The notes under the pieces: generated by a model
Databases searched by the model: none
What the model saw: the letters and a program-made list of their open reading frames with translations, nothing else
What the model was told of the DNA's origin: nothing
Program-made: the position numbers and the translations under genes
Assembly (NCBI GenBank): GCA_001599295.1
Contig: BCGN01000010.1
Location: 62,001 to 126,000 of the forward strand
Length of the DNA stretch: 64,000 nt
Reading direction: 5' to 3'
Source: Sporopachydermia quercuum
Lineage: Eukaryota; Ascomycota; Sporopachydermiomycetes; Sporopachydermiales; Sporopachydermiaceae
In this document: one piece after another, positions 23,201 through 32,839 of the stretch
How the letters are laid out: the number at the start of each line of letters is the position of its first letter
Position numbering within the stretch: the first letter of the stretch is position 1

Positions 23201-23825
23201 TCTGTCTCTTAGCACCAGGAGTTGCCACAGAGTTATTGCTAGCACTATTAACAGCTGTCTTTTCTTCCTCAGTTTTAACCCATTCAACTATATCTTGATT
23301 TTTCACTTTAGAAATATCGTCTAAAGTCAGATTTGAGTCATTCAGCATTTGTAAAGACTGGAAATTGTATTTGACACCAACAGAGATTCTTTGCTGACTG
23401 AGCTTCTCCGTCACCACTCTTTGGAAGGCTAATATTATATGGTCCTTATCAAGAAGAATAACATTGCCACCAGCGTAGAATTCTAAAACCAAATAAAATA
23501 AACCATCACTGAAACTCAACACAAGTACTCTGTCAGTACCTAATTGATAGATATCATTTAGCCTTCGTGTTTTCAAATGCTTTCTAAGCTTTGCTATAAA
23601 GCTGGATGGCACGGGAGCGGTTGGTCTTGCAAAATCTGTGAGGTGTACTCTGAAGCCAGAATCAACCAGCAGCATTCTTTTCTCATCAGGAATTGAGAAT
23701 TTCAGCAAAATGATGTTGGAACCAGTGGTAACATCGTAGATGTTCTGCAGGCGGAAACCTATGAGCTTTCTTTTCAGCTCTTGGGTGATGATTTGAAGGT
23801 CTAGCGAGCTGTAACGTTGTTTCAT
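20232..23825 (-). CDS. RQC2: Ribosome quality control complex subunit 2 (NEMF-like)
   Basis: 1197 residues, longer than the usual 1038. Rqc2 binds stalled 60S subunits carrying peptidyl-tRNA, recruits the E3 ligase Ltn1, and directs mRNA-free addition of alanine and threonine (CAT tails). The NFACT-N domain opens the protein, and the three residues needed for CAT tailing in S. cerevisiae are all present at the same numbers: Asp9, Asp98 and Arg99 (SSLDLQ; LGTDRV). Then come helix-hairpin-helix and coiled-coil regions, the NFACT-R domain near 600-680 (YWFEKFYWFISSDGF, KPGDVYVSSD), a long acidic, Ser/Asn-rich region, and the NFACT-C domain (YKVKIQPGNLKKGKA near 1120) before a basic tail. The extra length is mainly acidic low-complexity sequence before and after NFACT-R. 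An N at 21956 leaves residue 624 unknown. Confidence 0.97.
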   Translation of the reverse strand: MKQRYSSLDLQIITQELKRKLIGFRLQNIYDVTTGSNIILLKFSIPDEKRMLLVDSGFRVHLTDFARPTAPVPSSFIAKLRKHLKTRRLNDIYQLGTDRVLVLSFSDGLFYLVLEFYAGGNVILLDKDHIILAFQRVVTEKLSQQRISVGVKYNFQSLQMLNDSNLTLDDISKVKNQDIVEWVKTEEEKTAVNSASNNSVATPGAKRQKKQRKQYSISKLLYSHLSYLSSGLITKSLYEVGIEPDTLSSNIDISSVDSSQVSLIVQAIKKSVETLQSINVTIKQEPESLAGYIVAYKDNSRNTSSVATSIIAATVDNLPSGINPEDKSRIFDDFHPFKPLVPKGTEEKTYELIKVSGYNRTADRFFSTVEATKASLKVLQQEKLADKRLNAAKAERDKRLESLETQQKLSQLQGEAIQDNADLVEQVKEYVLKYINQSMDWVNIEKLITERQSRRDPIATNIKLPLDLENNRVKVILPLPSYYNEDFDSNNKSDSGSGSELDSENSSDSSSDSSSDSDSDSGRSSISCNRSRGKSSPVKTTEVSIDLGISAWANAVTYFDKKRQAALQQNKTIKQADYALKSTQDKISRDMKRHLKSDIQQLKSVRQPYWFEKFYWFISSDGFXVLGGKDGAQNDILYAKYFKPGDVYVSSDIEGSCALIVKNRPGFDEVSPMALMQAGTFAVSTSKAWEAKMVTSAWWVKYNQVQKEIGMQPGEFAITGDKVFLPPSQLVMGFAIGWLVDEETTHRYKEMRTEREKQMGVYVDEKEEIMDENDEKTNDGDSTKNPGNDEASTDNINNSDGSKNTTIAVAGSSIIGSSNSNDNDSEKTESYSTATAADKDDESDLKSQAERYGLDSFKRQQEQFEQNDEKETENESDDSKSSAASIDTNSDSISSNAAGVAGKKRLSAKERKLMKKGIDISNYANTFNNEMNSTSDSAASSTINDIMSQLDELNVSSKKSTGGTNASVSKVRGKKGKLKKMATKYADQDEEERNLRMQALGTLKGVEKESEKRKAAEEAELQRLQQLKRKQEQKKRYEESLIRKQQELLDNSNADNAVDTDYINKLDSIVPILNSDDNPINLVPIFGPWNALLKYKYKVKIQPGNLKKGKAINQCLYMFTNPLKVDTTQSDKFYPWPKELEILKQIKDTDLLLPIAVSKIKLVVPDAMSKAVGKARSKGASAGSNGGAGGKGKKKKH

Positions 23826-25074
23826 TGTGTTGAGGCAAGAGATAAAATTAGGTCTTCATAGGGTATAAAAGAGTGAAAGTGTAGTTGGAATAACAGTTAA
23901 TGCAAAAGATAAGATCTCTTACCAGTTTTCGGTGGTTTAAATTGATATTTTCTGTATTACTGCTTTCATTAGTAGGAGGAAATGAAGGTAATTGACGGCA
24001 GATCTATATATGTTGCAGACATCACGTCTCAGTTTAGTGAAAAAAGTAAAAGTTCAAAAGTTACCCGGCGAATTTAGAGAGCACACAAAGAGATATTATT
24101 AGGAGTAAATGGGAGTCAAAAGGATGTCTAGGAGAATTGAGAAAGTTATATTATAAATATTACAGGTAGCTTTAATTGCTCAAGATACTCAATGCTTGAG
24201 ATTAGATTGACATTTTGGATAAGTTGATAGTCTCAGTTTGTTGGATATAACTTCTGGTCACATTGTTCTCTTTTCAAATATTTGATGATATAATCAGAAA
24301 ATTGATAGTTTCCGCTGAACACACCCGATGAACATAGGAATTCAGTTATAAGACATCTTTTGATTATGAACTGTCATAACAGTAAGTTAACAATTTAACC
24401 AGAACAAGATCTCCCATGGTAACTTCTATTAACTGCAATACTCATTTCTAACTGGTTTTCTCATTTTTGCTTCCGTCGATTTATATGTGAAAGAAAACTA
24501 AATCTTCATAAGACTACCTAATTAGGTAATAAAAACCATTGCCGAGAGAAATATTCGGAGAAAAGTACCAATTTGTCACAACTGACAGGCAAACAACATA
24601 ACGCATCAAACAGATTAGCAATTTGTTTCTATTTACTAAATTCTTGAAAAGTAGTTCATCTATGGATACATCAAGCCATCAGTGTACCAGATGTAACAAT
24701 AAATAGCTTTCACTCTACTCAACCAATTTAAACTTTCTCAGTTTGCAGTATCATCGCATATCCCAAAACTTTACTTCCCCACCTAACTCTGAAATCAAAC
24801 AAAACAACATTTTACATCTTTTCCGTTATTTTTTGATTTTAGCCCTACCTTCTTTCTTCTCATCCTTATCTACGTTCTCTTATTGACACTCCTATAATTC
24901 AAAGTATTGATATATCAACATCTAATCAAAGTAGTTCTTTTCTAATTATGCGGTTTGATAAATTGTAGCTTACTCTACAACTGCTATGTCCAATTTTTGT
25001 ACTCCGGTTGTTTATTGCCGCTCACACTACCAGTCGATTCACTCAATCTCATAGGTGCATTCATCACTATCAAC
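23826..25074. promoter_or_regulatory. Divergent promoter region, RQC2 / HST2
   Basis: AT-rich spacer holding the promoters of two divergent genes. The C/T-rich stretch at about 24780-24890 upstream of HST2 may mark transcription initiation. No RNA gene or repeat is seen. Confidence 0.5.
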
Positions 25075-26292
25075 ATGGGTAAAATATGGAATGCTTTGGC
25101 TAGTAAACTGAAGGAAAACAGCACACCAGCAGGTAATATAAATATCCAGACTTTTGCCGAGAAACTAATAGCAGGCGAAAGTAAAGTGGTTTTCATGGTT
25201 GGTGCTGGTATATCTACCTCTGCTGGTATTCCTGATTTCCGTTCTCCGGGTACTGGCCTTTATGATAACTTAGCTAAATTAGATTTACCATATGCTGAAG
25301 CTGTGTTTGATATTGAATACTTTCGTGAAGACCCGAAGGCTTTTTATACTCTTGCGACGGAGCTTTTCCCGGGTAAGTTTCGTCCTACTATTTTCCACTC
25401 GTTTATTAAGCTAATAGAGGAGAAAGGCTTACTAGAAAGGGTGTATACCCAGAATATTGATACTTTAGAAAGAATAGCTGGAGTTCCTGCGGAAAACATA
25501 GTTGAGGCTCATGGATCTTTTGCTACTAATCATTGTATTGACTGTAAAAGTGAAATGTCAACTGAAGACCTGAAAAGAGATATGGAAGATGAATCACTAG
25601 GAGGTATTCCAAAATGCAGCGAATGCGGTGGAATCGTTAAGCCTGATATTGTATTTTTTGGAGAAGGATTGCCCTCGAGATTTTTTACATTATGGGACGC
25701 TGACTGCGCGAATACAGACATTGCCATAGTTGCTGGAACATCATTGGCAGTGTTCCCGTTTGCAAGTTTACCAGAAGACGTTAGCAGAAACAGTATTAGA
25801 GTCCTAATCAATAAGGAAGTAGTAGGTGACTTCTTACATAATAGCAGACCTAATGATTTAATATTGCAGGAATCATGTGATGATGTGGCGATATTGATAG
25901 CTAGGGAATGTGGATGGTATGAAGACTTGATGAAGCTATGGAATGCTACTGAAATAAAAGGAGAAGAGGCGAATGAAAAACCTACTGATAGTGATACGTT
26001 GGAGAAGATTATGGAAAAGATGGAACAAGAGGAGACAGAAAAGGCTGCTAAGAAAGAAATAGAAGATAAAGATGTGGATGAACTAGAAGCAGGCATTGAA
26101 AAGGTGTCTTTGGGGGACAACAGCGTGGAAGACAAGAAATCCGAGTTGAAAGTTGAAGAAGAAGGAAAGGACGAAGAAAAACATAGAGGAACCGAAGATG
26201 AGAAGAGGGAAGAGGAAAATGAAAAGAAAGAGGATGACAAGCTTAATGAATCAAACGAGTTTGATTCGCCAAAGACCAATCCCAAGATATAG
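25075..26292 (+). CDS. HST2: NAD-dependent protein deacetylase, Hst2 type
   Basis: 405 residues from the ATG at 25075. The frame is open further upstream but only from a TTG codon, and MGKIWNAL is a natural start. Sirtuin motifs in order: GAGISTSAGIPDFRSPGTGLYDNL (about 43-66), TQNIDTLERIAG, catalytic His146 in EAHGSF, zinc cysteines 154/157 and 181/184, then KPDIVFFGEGLP and GTSLAVFPFASLP. This is the class I cytosolic/nuclear Hst2 group, which deacetylates histone H4 Lys16 and other lysines with use of NAD. The C-terminal tail (about 310-405) is almost entirely Glu, Lys and Asp. It is longer and more charged than that of S. cerevisiae Hst2 (357 residues), whose C-terminus folds back on the active site. 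SIR2 proper would carry an extra N-terminal region, absent here. Confidence 0.94.
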   Translation: MGKIWNALASKLKENSTPAGNINIQTFAEKLIAGESKVVFMVGAGISTSAGIPDFRSPGTGLYDNLAKLDLPYAEAVFDIEYFREDPKAFYTLATELFPGKFRPTIFHSFIKLIEEKGLLERVYTQNIDTLERIAGVPAENIVEAHGSFATNHCIDCKSEMSTEDLKRDMEDESLGGIPKCSECGGIVKPDIVFFGEGLPSRFFTLWDADCANTDIAIVAGTSLAVFPFASLPEDVSRNSIRVLINKEVVGDFLHNSRPNDLILQESCDDVAILIARECGWYEDLMKLWNATEIKGEEANEKPTDSDTLEKIMEKMEQEETEKAAKKEIEDKDVDELEAGIEKVSLGDNSVEDKKSELKVEEEGKDEEKHRGTEDEKREEENEKKEDDKLNESNEFDSPKTNPKI

Positions 26293-27014
26293 CCACTATT
26301 GGTGTTGATGTATAATCTAAACCAAGAACTTGGGATGTTTTGCCGTTTTCCTGATAACATTAATAATTTGGCGCATTAGGAATTATCAATACATCTTTAT
26401 CCGAATAAAGAATTTTGTTCTGATACTTTGAATAAACTGTGGACTTCTATAGCTTCTTTACGTTTATCAAATCAAAAGATGAAGCTAAACCTAGAATCGC
26501 CCCATCTGTTGAACCTTCTCCAATAACTCAGCATTCTTAACCCATTTTATAGCTATATATCTTAGTTCACCATTTGTAATAAGCGACTTACTATTTATAC
26601 TCATTTTGATTCTAAAGCCATCATCGTAAATAGAAACATACATTATTCTTTTGGGGTATGAAACTCAGTGTCCAATTACAAGGTCTCATTAACGAATAGC
26701 TTCCTATCATTTATCGTACGTCCCATAACACATTCTTAAGATGTTCTTCTCATCGCGCCACAAAGTGGGTAATTGAGCTCCACAAACAAATGATGTCATT
26801 ATCATTTGTTCTCAATCCCCCTAGAAGAAAAGATACTGAACCATTAAAAAGAAGTGGGAATGATTGTCATGATACGTCTTCAAAGTAATCGTTCAACCAC
26901 TAACATATCTTTCTCCATTATCACCAATTTGATAATTGAATTCTCTTTTTTTTTTCTTTTTCTTTCCCTTATACTTCTCCTTGCCATTGTATAACTAGCT
27001 GACCGTCATTTCTA
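26293..27014. promoter_or_regulatory. Intergenic region upstream of YME2
   Basis: 3' flank of HST2 and promoter of YME2. A T-rich tract (about 26944-26975) lies just upstream of the YME2 start. Nothing else is recognised. Confidence 0.5.
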
Positions 27015-29561
27015 ATGTTTTGGTCAAGGTTGGGCTGGAAACAAGCATTGTATGCTTCCAAAGCGTCGAGAGCCAGTGTATTTTCTCAATATCGTTCACC
27101 TTTTAAAGTATTTCCGTATGTGACTCTGCAGAGACAGTTCAGCAGGGTTGCTCCCAAGAGCAAGGACCACGTTCCTTCTGTGGATTCTGAGATAGAAGAG
27201 GTGGAAGAGATGGGAAGAGACACTCAACGATCAGGAAGAATAGCATTAGACGATAACGAAATGCTGTTCTATTTTGACAATGTATTCCCAGTACAAGGCA
27301 GATATCTCATTGTCTGGCATTGGTTAGTCAAGAATGTTTTTGGCCATGATTCTAACCATGTTTTGCAACGGATCAACAAAGAGTTGATTCCTCCTGAACT
27401 GAAAGACAAAGTAGTGGCACGTTCAATTGTTCCAGTTTATCGTGATGGTGGTGCTTTTGTAACCCTGAATAAGCCTGATGACAGAAGCGACTCTATTTTC
27501 AAAAGAACAGTGCAAACATATGTAAATAGCCAAGGCATTCGTCCATGGTTCAACTACCTTTCACACATCTCCTGCTATGCCGTCAAAGGTGTGCCATGGG
27601 TAGAGGACCTCAGAAGATTCCCTAGCAGCAAAATAAAAGTCATATTTGAAGGTCCCGATTTGACTGAAGAAGAGCTATATTTGTTATTTCGTAGATATGG
27701 CTGTTTGCTTGATATTCAACCTCCTTCCCCTAACAATAAGGATTTACCAAGATTTGCTATGATCAATTTCGATGAATTCAGAGCAGCTGCATGTTCGAGG
27801 AACTGTTTGAACGGTCTCAAATTCAAAGACACAACTCTTCATTTACAATATGAACCAATTGTACGTGCTCACGTAATTCGTGAATTCTTGATTAGTCATT
27901 CAAGAATAACAATCCCATTAATTTTGGCACTAGCAGCCGCATTCTTTGTCCTTATTTTTGATCCAATCAGAACATGGTTTATTGAACAACATATCAGAGG
28001 TAACCTCAATTTTTTCGACTATGAGATATTCAAGGTAATCCGTGAATATACTAAGAAGTCTTTTGCTAACTTGCAAAAATACTTCCGCTCTAGTGAAATT
28101 ACTGATTCTTCTTTCCATAGGCTTTGGTCTGATCGGGTAGAGAAAATCGAATCACTCAAATTATGGCTTCAAGAGAACGTCAATACTTTCATTGTTGTTC
28201 TTGGACCCAGAGGCACAGGGAAACATGAATTGGTATGTAAGTACGCCTTGGAAGACAGACCGAATGTCTTATATATTGATTGTGATAAGCTTGTGAAAGC
28301 TCGCACCGATGCTCAATTCATCTCTACTTTATCGCACGAAGTTTCCTATTATCCTGTCTTCCCTTGGATCAATTCTGCCTCGCAGTTTCTTGATTTAATC
28401 GTTCAAGGCTTGACAGGACAGAAAGCAGGTATGTCTGTATCAACAGAAGAACAACTTAGATCTGTTTTGGGTAACGCCATGGCTGCCATTCGTAATATCT
28501 CTCTTTCCAAACGGTCAAAAGAGTTAACAGAAGGTGATTCAAGTGCTGCTGGCAAGGAAGAGGACTACTTACAGGCGCATCCCGACTCAAAACCTGTCGT
28601 GGTTATCGATAGATTCAAACGCAAATCTGAACATAATTCCTTTGTTTACAAAGAATTGGCTGATTGGACTGCTTTATTGATCTCAGCAAACCTAGCTCAT
28701 GTTATTTTCATCACTGATGATGTAGGAAGTCCTAAGCTTTTGAATGATGCTCTACCAAACCATGTTTTCAAGTTTGTTCCACTGGCTGATGCTTCAAGGG
28801 AAGCCGCTAACAGTTATCTACGCAACCAATTGATCAGAAAGCAAGATAATAACTCAACCGAGAAGGAAGATGAGAAGTACCTAGGAACAAATAAACCTGT
28901 AAATAAAGAAGCTCATGCTCTCAATGCCAAGGACTTTGAGAAGGCCATTGATCTAGTTGGTGGTCGTCTACTTGATCTACAAGCGTTTGTCCGCAGAGTC
29001 AAATCAGGCGAAGAACCAGGTAAAGCAATGGACGAAATGGTTCTACAGGGCTCAGAAGAAATCTTACAGAAATTTCTTATTAGAAAATCTGATAACTGGA
29101 TTTCTGGTCAAACCTGGACTTTAGTTAAAAGTCTGGCTACCGCTGATACAGTATCAGTTCCCGTTATAATGATGGATCCTAACTTTAAAGGAGCACCTGA
29201 TGCACTTGATGCATTTGAACAAGAAGGATTAATTCAAATAGTTAGAGAACATGGATTACCTAAATCTATCAGACCAGGCAAGCCACTATATAAAGCCAGT
29301 TTCAGAGCTTTGTATGAACATCCTATCACTTGCCCTATGCAAGAGATAAGTATGTACGAAACTTTGATCAAGAAACAAACAACTGTTATTCGTACCCTTG
29401 AAGAAGAGTTTAATGATCTATCCCGAGTTGCTGATAAGAAGGAAATCAGACAACGAATAGATTATCTGTCCTCCAAGGTTGCTGTAAGTCAAGCATTGAT
29501 CAACGATTACGAGAAACTGATTAATAAGAATAAGGATACACTGAAGAAAATAGCTAAATGA
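27015..29561 (+). CDS. YME2: Mitochondrial escape protein Yme2 (RNA12 family)
   Basis: 848 residues, the usual length. An integral protein of the mitochondrial inner membrane that affects mtDNA nucleoid structure and escape. A basic, hydroxylated N-terminal presequence (MFWSRLGWKQALYASKAS) fits import. An RNA-recognition-like segment lies near 205-290 (KIKVIFEGPDLTEEELYLLF). One membrane helix follows (about 298-317, IPLILALAAAFFVLIF). The large C-terminal domain has a P-loop-like GPRGTGKH at 397-404, VVVIDRF as the Walker B equivalent, and a coiled coil at the end (about 790-845). This domain order is specific to Yme2. Confidence 0.96.
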   Translation: MFWSRLGWKQALYASKASRASVFSQYRSPFKVFPYVTLQRQFSRVAPKSKDHVPSVDSEIEEVEEMGRDTQRSGRIALDDNEMLFYFDNVFPVQGRYLIVWHWLVKNVFGHDSNHVLQRINKELIPPELKDKVVARSIVPVYRDGGAFVTLNKPDDRSDSIFKRTVQTYVNSQGIRPWFNYLSHISCYAVKGVPWVEDLRRFPSSKIKVIFEGPDLTEEELYLLFRRYGCLLDIQPPSPNNKDLPRFAMINFDEFRAAACSRNCLNGLKFKDTTLHLQYEPIVRAHVIREFLISHSRITIPLILALAAAFFVLIFDPIRTWFIEQHIRGNLNFFDYEIFKVIREYTKKSFANLQKYFRSSEITDSSFHRLWSDRVEKIESLKLWLQENVNTFIVVLGPRGTGKHELVCKYALEDRPNVLYIDCDKLVKARTDAQFISTLSHEVSYYPVFPWINSASQFLDLIVQGLTGQKAGMSVSTEEQLRSVLGNAMAAIRNISLSKRSKELTEGDSSAAGKEEDYLQAHPDSKPVVVIDRFKRKSEHNSFVYKELADWTALLISANLAHVIFITDDVGSPKLLNDALPNHVFKFVPLADASREAANSYLRNQLIRKQDNNSTEKEDEKYLGTNKPVNKEAHALNAKDFEKAIDLVGGRLLDLQAFVRRVKSGEEPGKAMDEMVLQGSEEILQKFLIRKSDNWISGQTWTLVKSLATADTVSVPVIMMDPNFKGAPDALDAFEQEGLIQIVREHGLPKSIRPGKPLYKASFRALYEHPITCPMQEISMYETLIKKQTTVIRTLEEEFNDLSRVADKKEIRQRIDYLSSKVAVSQALINDYEKLINKNKDTLKKIAK

Positions 29562-30142
29562 AGACAACAACTGGTGAAAATAACGGAAACGGAAGACTTT
29601 TGCAGTCAGATTATGACCAAAATATTTTAGTCATTCATTGTATTAGCGATTAGTTCTATTTTCAAGGATAAATAGAGAGTACCAGTTTTCGGTGGCAGCA
29701 ATACTTCAGGATCCATATATGCGATCTATCTGAGTATTTAATGTTCAGAATCATAATATATAATGGTTGATCTTCGATTTTGCCGTTGGAACTAATGATG
29801 AAAGTTGGAGCATGCAGTTGGAGCTGAGCTCATTAAAAGCTCAACCATTATGATATGCCTTTCAATACAACTCCTTTTGTTAGTAAATACTCCTCGTGGA
29901 ATATACAAGATCAAAATTACGTACCAGAGGCAGAGGCGTGAATGTGTTATAGTAACGGTAAGCTACTGACGTGGATCAGTAAATGCTCACCTATTCAAGG
30001 TTAACCTTTTATATATCTTTTTACATTGTCACTTTGTTCCTATTATTACCATTATTATTAATATCATTACAACCATTCATTATTAGTCTACTATAAATTT
30101 TTCCTATTGCACATTGCTACGCTTTTACCCTTTGATCAGTAT
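29562..30142. other. Convergent intergenic region, YME2 / ULP1
   Basis: 3' flanks of both genes, AT-rich. Nothing recognised apart from a chance 16-bp match to 23920-23935. Confidence 0.5.
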
Positions 30143-31969
30143 CTAATTAATTAGATGTCCAATAAGCATTTCATAACTCATCCATAATCTAATATTTCGC
30201 ATATCGTCTTGAGTATAAGTCAAGGGTTTCCCTCTGCTAATTACTTCAACATTCTTACAAGTAAACGCACCACAGTCATAAGCATTATATTGTCGTGGAG
30301 CATCCTTGACGTTCACTTTAGCATATTTCGAGTAATCTTCCTTATCTTCAGCTTTTAAAACTCCTTGGGCAACCAGATTCCTGGCAGAATCTTCCATAAA
30401 CAGCTCCAAAGCTTTCAGATCTCTTCCTGGACTTCCTCCTAATGAATCATAGAAATCAAATTCTTTATCCATATTATTTACTACGCATAGGTACCAATGT
30501 GTTCCTCCTCTATTCATAGGAACAAATATATAATCCAATGCTGTTATGTTGATCTTTTTCCTTCTAACCCATTTAGCCAATGCTTTGAAATCATGTTGCA
30601 GAAGTTTCGTATGGAAATGTGTTGTCCAACAAAACACTTTGGGCAAGGAAGGATTCTCTCGTGATCTCAGAACAACCAATCCAAGATAAAAATCAATGAT
30701 GTTATCATTGAACCAGTTACAACCTTTGATTGTCTGGAAATCTCGAGCATAGAGATCAATTCTGGTAATGGCAGGTTCGCTGGCTAATACACCATAGGAA
30801 TCATTGGATCTGTATGCCAGTAAAACTTTCTCAAGGATTTGATCAGGCAAAGGATTGATGATTTCACGTTCAGATGACTTTTTCAGTTCTTGGATAAATT
30901 TTCTCAAGTTTTCTCTTTCTTTCCTGATTCTCTCGTATGATTTGAAACTTGGGGTTAACAGTTCAGAGAGTTTCAACTGTTCAGTAGTGAAACTGAGTTT
31001 TAAAGTTGGTGAGGTGTAAGAAGGGTATAGTACCGTGGATGATAACTGTTTTTCATAAGTATTCCTGGGTTGAGACAATGTAGAGATAATGCCGTTGCTT
31101 TCATTTTCTTTCTTTTGCCTCTCTACTGATTTCTCAAACTGTTCCAGTGTTATCTCAACAAGATCGTTCTCATTATATAGATCGGTGTCAATAGACGAAT
31201 CACCAACGTTTTCAGTAGTATTCGACCATGAGTATTGTAGAAATTTCAGCAGCGAACTGCCTTTAGTTGGTGTTGATTGCTGTTGGATAGAAGCAGACAC
31301 AGGTGATGTAGATGTTGATGTGGACAGAGAAGAGGGAATACTGGTAGATGAGACAGATTGAGCACCTTGAATAGTGGATTCCGAGCAGCTTTTTGAGGTT
31401 AAACTAGGTATTGAGAGCGTTTTGATAGCTTGTCTGATCTCTTCATGATCAGTTAATGATGCTGAATCTGCATTTGATGATGTTTTCTCTGAATGAGCCA
31501 CAATACCAGAGGAAGAAGAAGATGAAGAAGTAGTCCTAGGAATAATTNGACTATCAATTTGCATTGCCACAGAGTTCCTAGCCTTTACTTCCACATTNTC
31601 TTTTTGTTCCTCTATTGAATCTTTACTGAGCTCTTCGGAAATAATCAATGATTTAAATGAACTGAGAATTCCCGACATTCTATTAGTTATTGCACCTAGG
31701 ACATCAACAACCGTTCCCACAGCATTTACACCAAGGTTAAACGTCTCCATTTCACTCTCGCTCATTAAACCATCACTGTTAGTTGAGTTTATGTTGTAAT
31801 TACTGGAAACCTCATTCGTGTACCTTGTATACTTGTTTTGATTGGCATTGACAGTTGAACCAGAAACACTATCACTGTTTATTGATATTTGATCAACCTT
31901 TCGTTTCTTTTCAGGACTGAGAACCCCATTTCTGCATAAACCAACAAATGGATTACCATTTTCCGTCAT
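30143..31969 (-). CDS. ULP1: SUMO (Smt3)-specific cysteine protease Ulp1
   Basis: 608 residues from the ATG at 31969. The frame is open upstream only from a TTG codon and that extra part looks untranslated. Ulp1 matures the SUMO precursor and removes SUMO from targets at the nuclear pore. The C-terminal C48 domain starts near residue 400. Catalytic residues are His491 (GGTHWYL), Asp508 (FYDSLGG), Gln560 and Cys566 (QYNAYDCGAF). The spacing His to Asp (17) and Gln to Cys (6) matches S. cerevisiae Ulp1, and WFNDNIIDFYL is the usual domain entry. The N-terminal 350 residues are Ser/Thr-rich and low in complexity, as expected for the pore-targeting region. Two ambiguous bases (31548, 31598) fall in that region. 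Confidence 0.96.
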   Translation of the reverse strand: MTENGNPFVGLCRNGVLSPEKKRKVDQISINSDSVSGSTVNANQNKYTRYTNEVSSNYNINSTNSDGLMSESEMETFNLGVNAVGTVVDVLGAITNRMSGILSSFKSLIISEELSKDSIEEQKXNVEVKARNSVAMQIDSXIIPRTTSSSSSSSGIVAHSEKTSSNADSASLTDHEEIRQAIKTLSIPSLTSKSCSESTIQGAQSVSSTSIPSSLSTSTSTSPVSASIQQQSTPTKGSSLLKFLQYSWSNTTENVGDSSIDTDLYNENDLVEITLEQFEKSVERQKKENESNGIISTLSQPRNTYEKQLSSTVLYPSYTSPTLKLSFTTEQLKLSELLTPSFKSYERIRKERENLRKFIQELKKSSEREIINPLPDQILEKVLLAYRSNDSYGVLASEPAITRIDLYARDFQTIKGCNWFNDNIIDFYLGLVVLRSRENPSLPKVFCWTTHFHTKLLQHDFKALAKWVRRKKINITALDYIFVPMNRGGTHWYLCVVNNMDKEFDFYDSLGGSPGRDLKALELFMEDSARNLVAQGVLKAEDKEDYSKYAKVNVKDAPRQYNAYDCGAFTCKNVEVISRGKPLTYTQDDMRNIRLWMSYEMLIGHLIN

Positions 31970-32839
31970 ATTAATCAAATTGCGCTTCTGAATCAACCAA
32001 GAACAAGCCAATGAGTCGTTTCTCCGAGATACAAATACAAATACAGATAAGGTTATGCTTCCAACCTCCAGAAGCAAAGCGAACAAGTACAACTACTATT
32101 TAATATTCAATTGAAATATAGAGACCAATAAAACAAATAAAAAAAAATATGCTGCATGATTTTGATTTGTTTATCTGCAGTCCACCGCTCTGCACAATAT
32201 TGTCAAATGTGTTTTATCGATGACTAACTGATTTACTGATATAGCTCAGATGGGTATTGATCTAAAACACTGATTCACGGTCCAGTTGTTTATAAGTAGC
32301 AGAATAAGAAAGCTTCTTGCAAAAACAAAAGACCAATATACAGATCAAATTCCCATGAAGTGTTTTGAATGAAAATTCAAAAAGCTCTTCATAACTATTC
32401 ATATATTTTAGTATTGCTACCAGTCAATATGCTCTAGTTGAAGAACAGTAAGCTGTCATAACCATCACAAATTTTGTTTCTTTCAGGTGAGAGAGATTAT
32501 GGAAATAATAATTAAAAATGGGATGAGACCTCAAGTGTAAACTTCGGAGAGAATATAAACCATCAATTGTTTCAATATCACATAATCGTCAGTGAACATG
32601 ATCTTGGACGGTAGTTAGGAATGTTACCCGGCTGACGTTTTTCTCCTTCATTTCCATTTGACTTTCAAATAATTGAAAGATTGATTTCAAGCACATGGAA
32701 ACATCAAAGATACATTGAGCTATTGATTTTTTATTCATTTTTATTTGAATGTGTTTTCAAAAGTTTACTGATTCACATTGGTTATTATTATTATACCGTT
32801 TGTAGAAGTTTCCCCGAAAATTCAACAGTAATACTCGAA
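31970..32839. promoter_or_regulatory. Divergent promoter region, ULP1 / SWS2
   Basis: AT-rich. A GACTAAC...TATAG stretch at about 32222-32246 on the plus strand resembles an intron end, but no good 5' splice site precedes it. No RNA gene recognised. Confidence 0.45.

Noticed and set aside
23920-29695. 16-bp sequence TACCAGTTTTCGGTGG at 23920-23935 and again at 29680-29695
   Set aside because: One or so 16-bp match is expected by chance in 64 kb, and the second copy lies between convergent 3' ends, where a promoter element for either gene is unlikely. The resemblance to a proteasome-gene element (GGTGGC) is partial.
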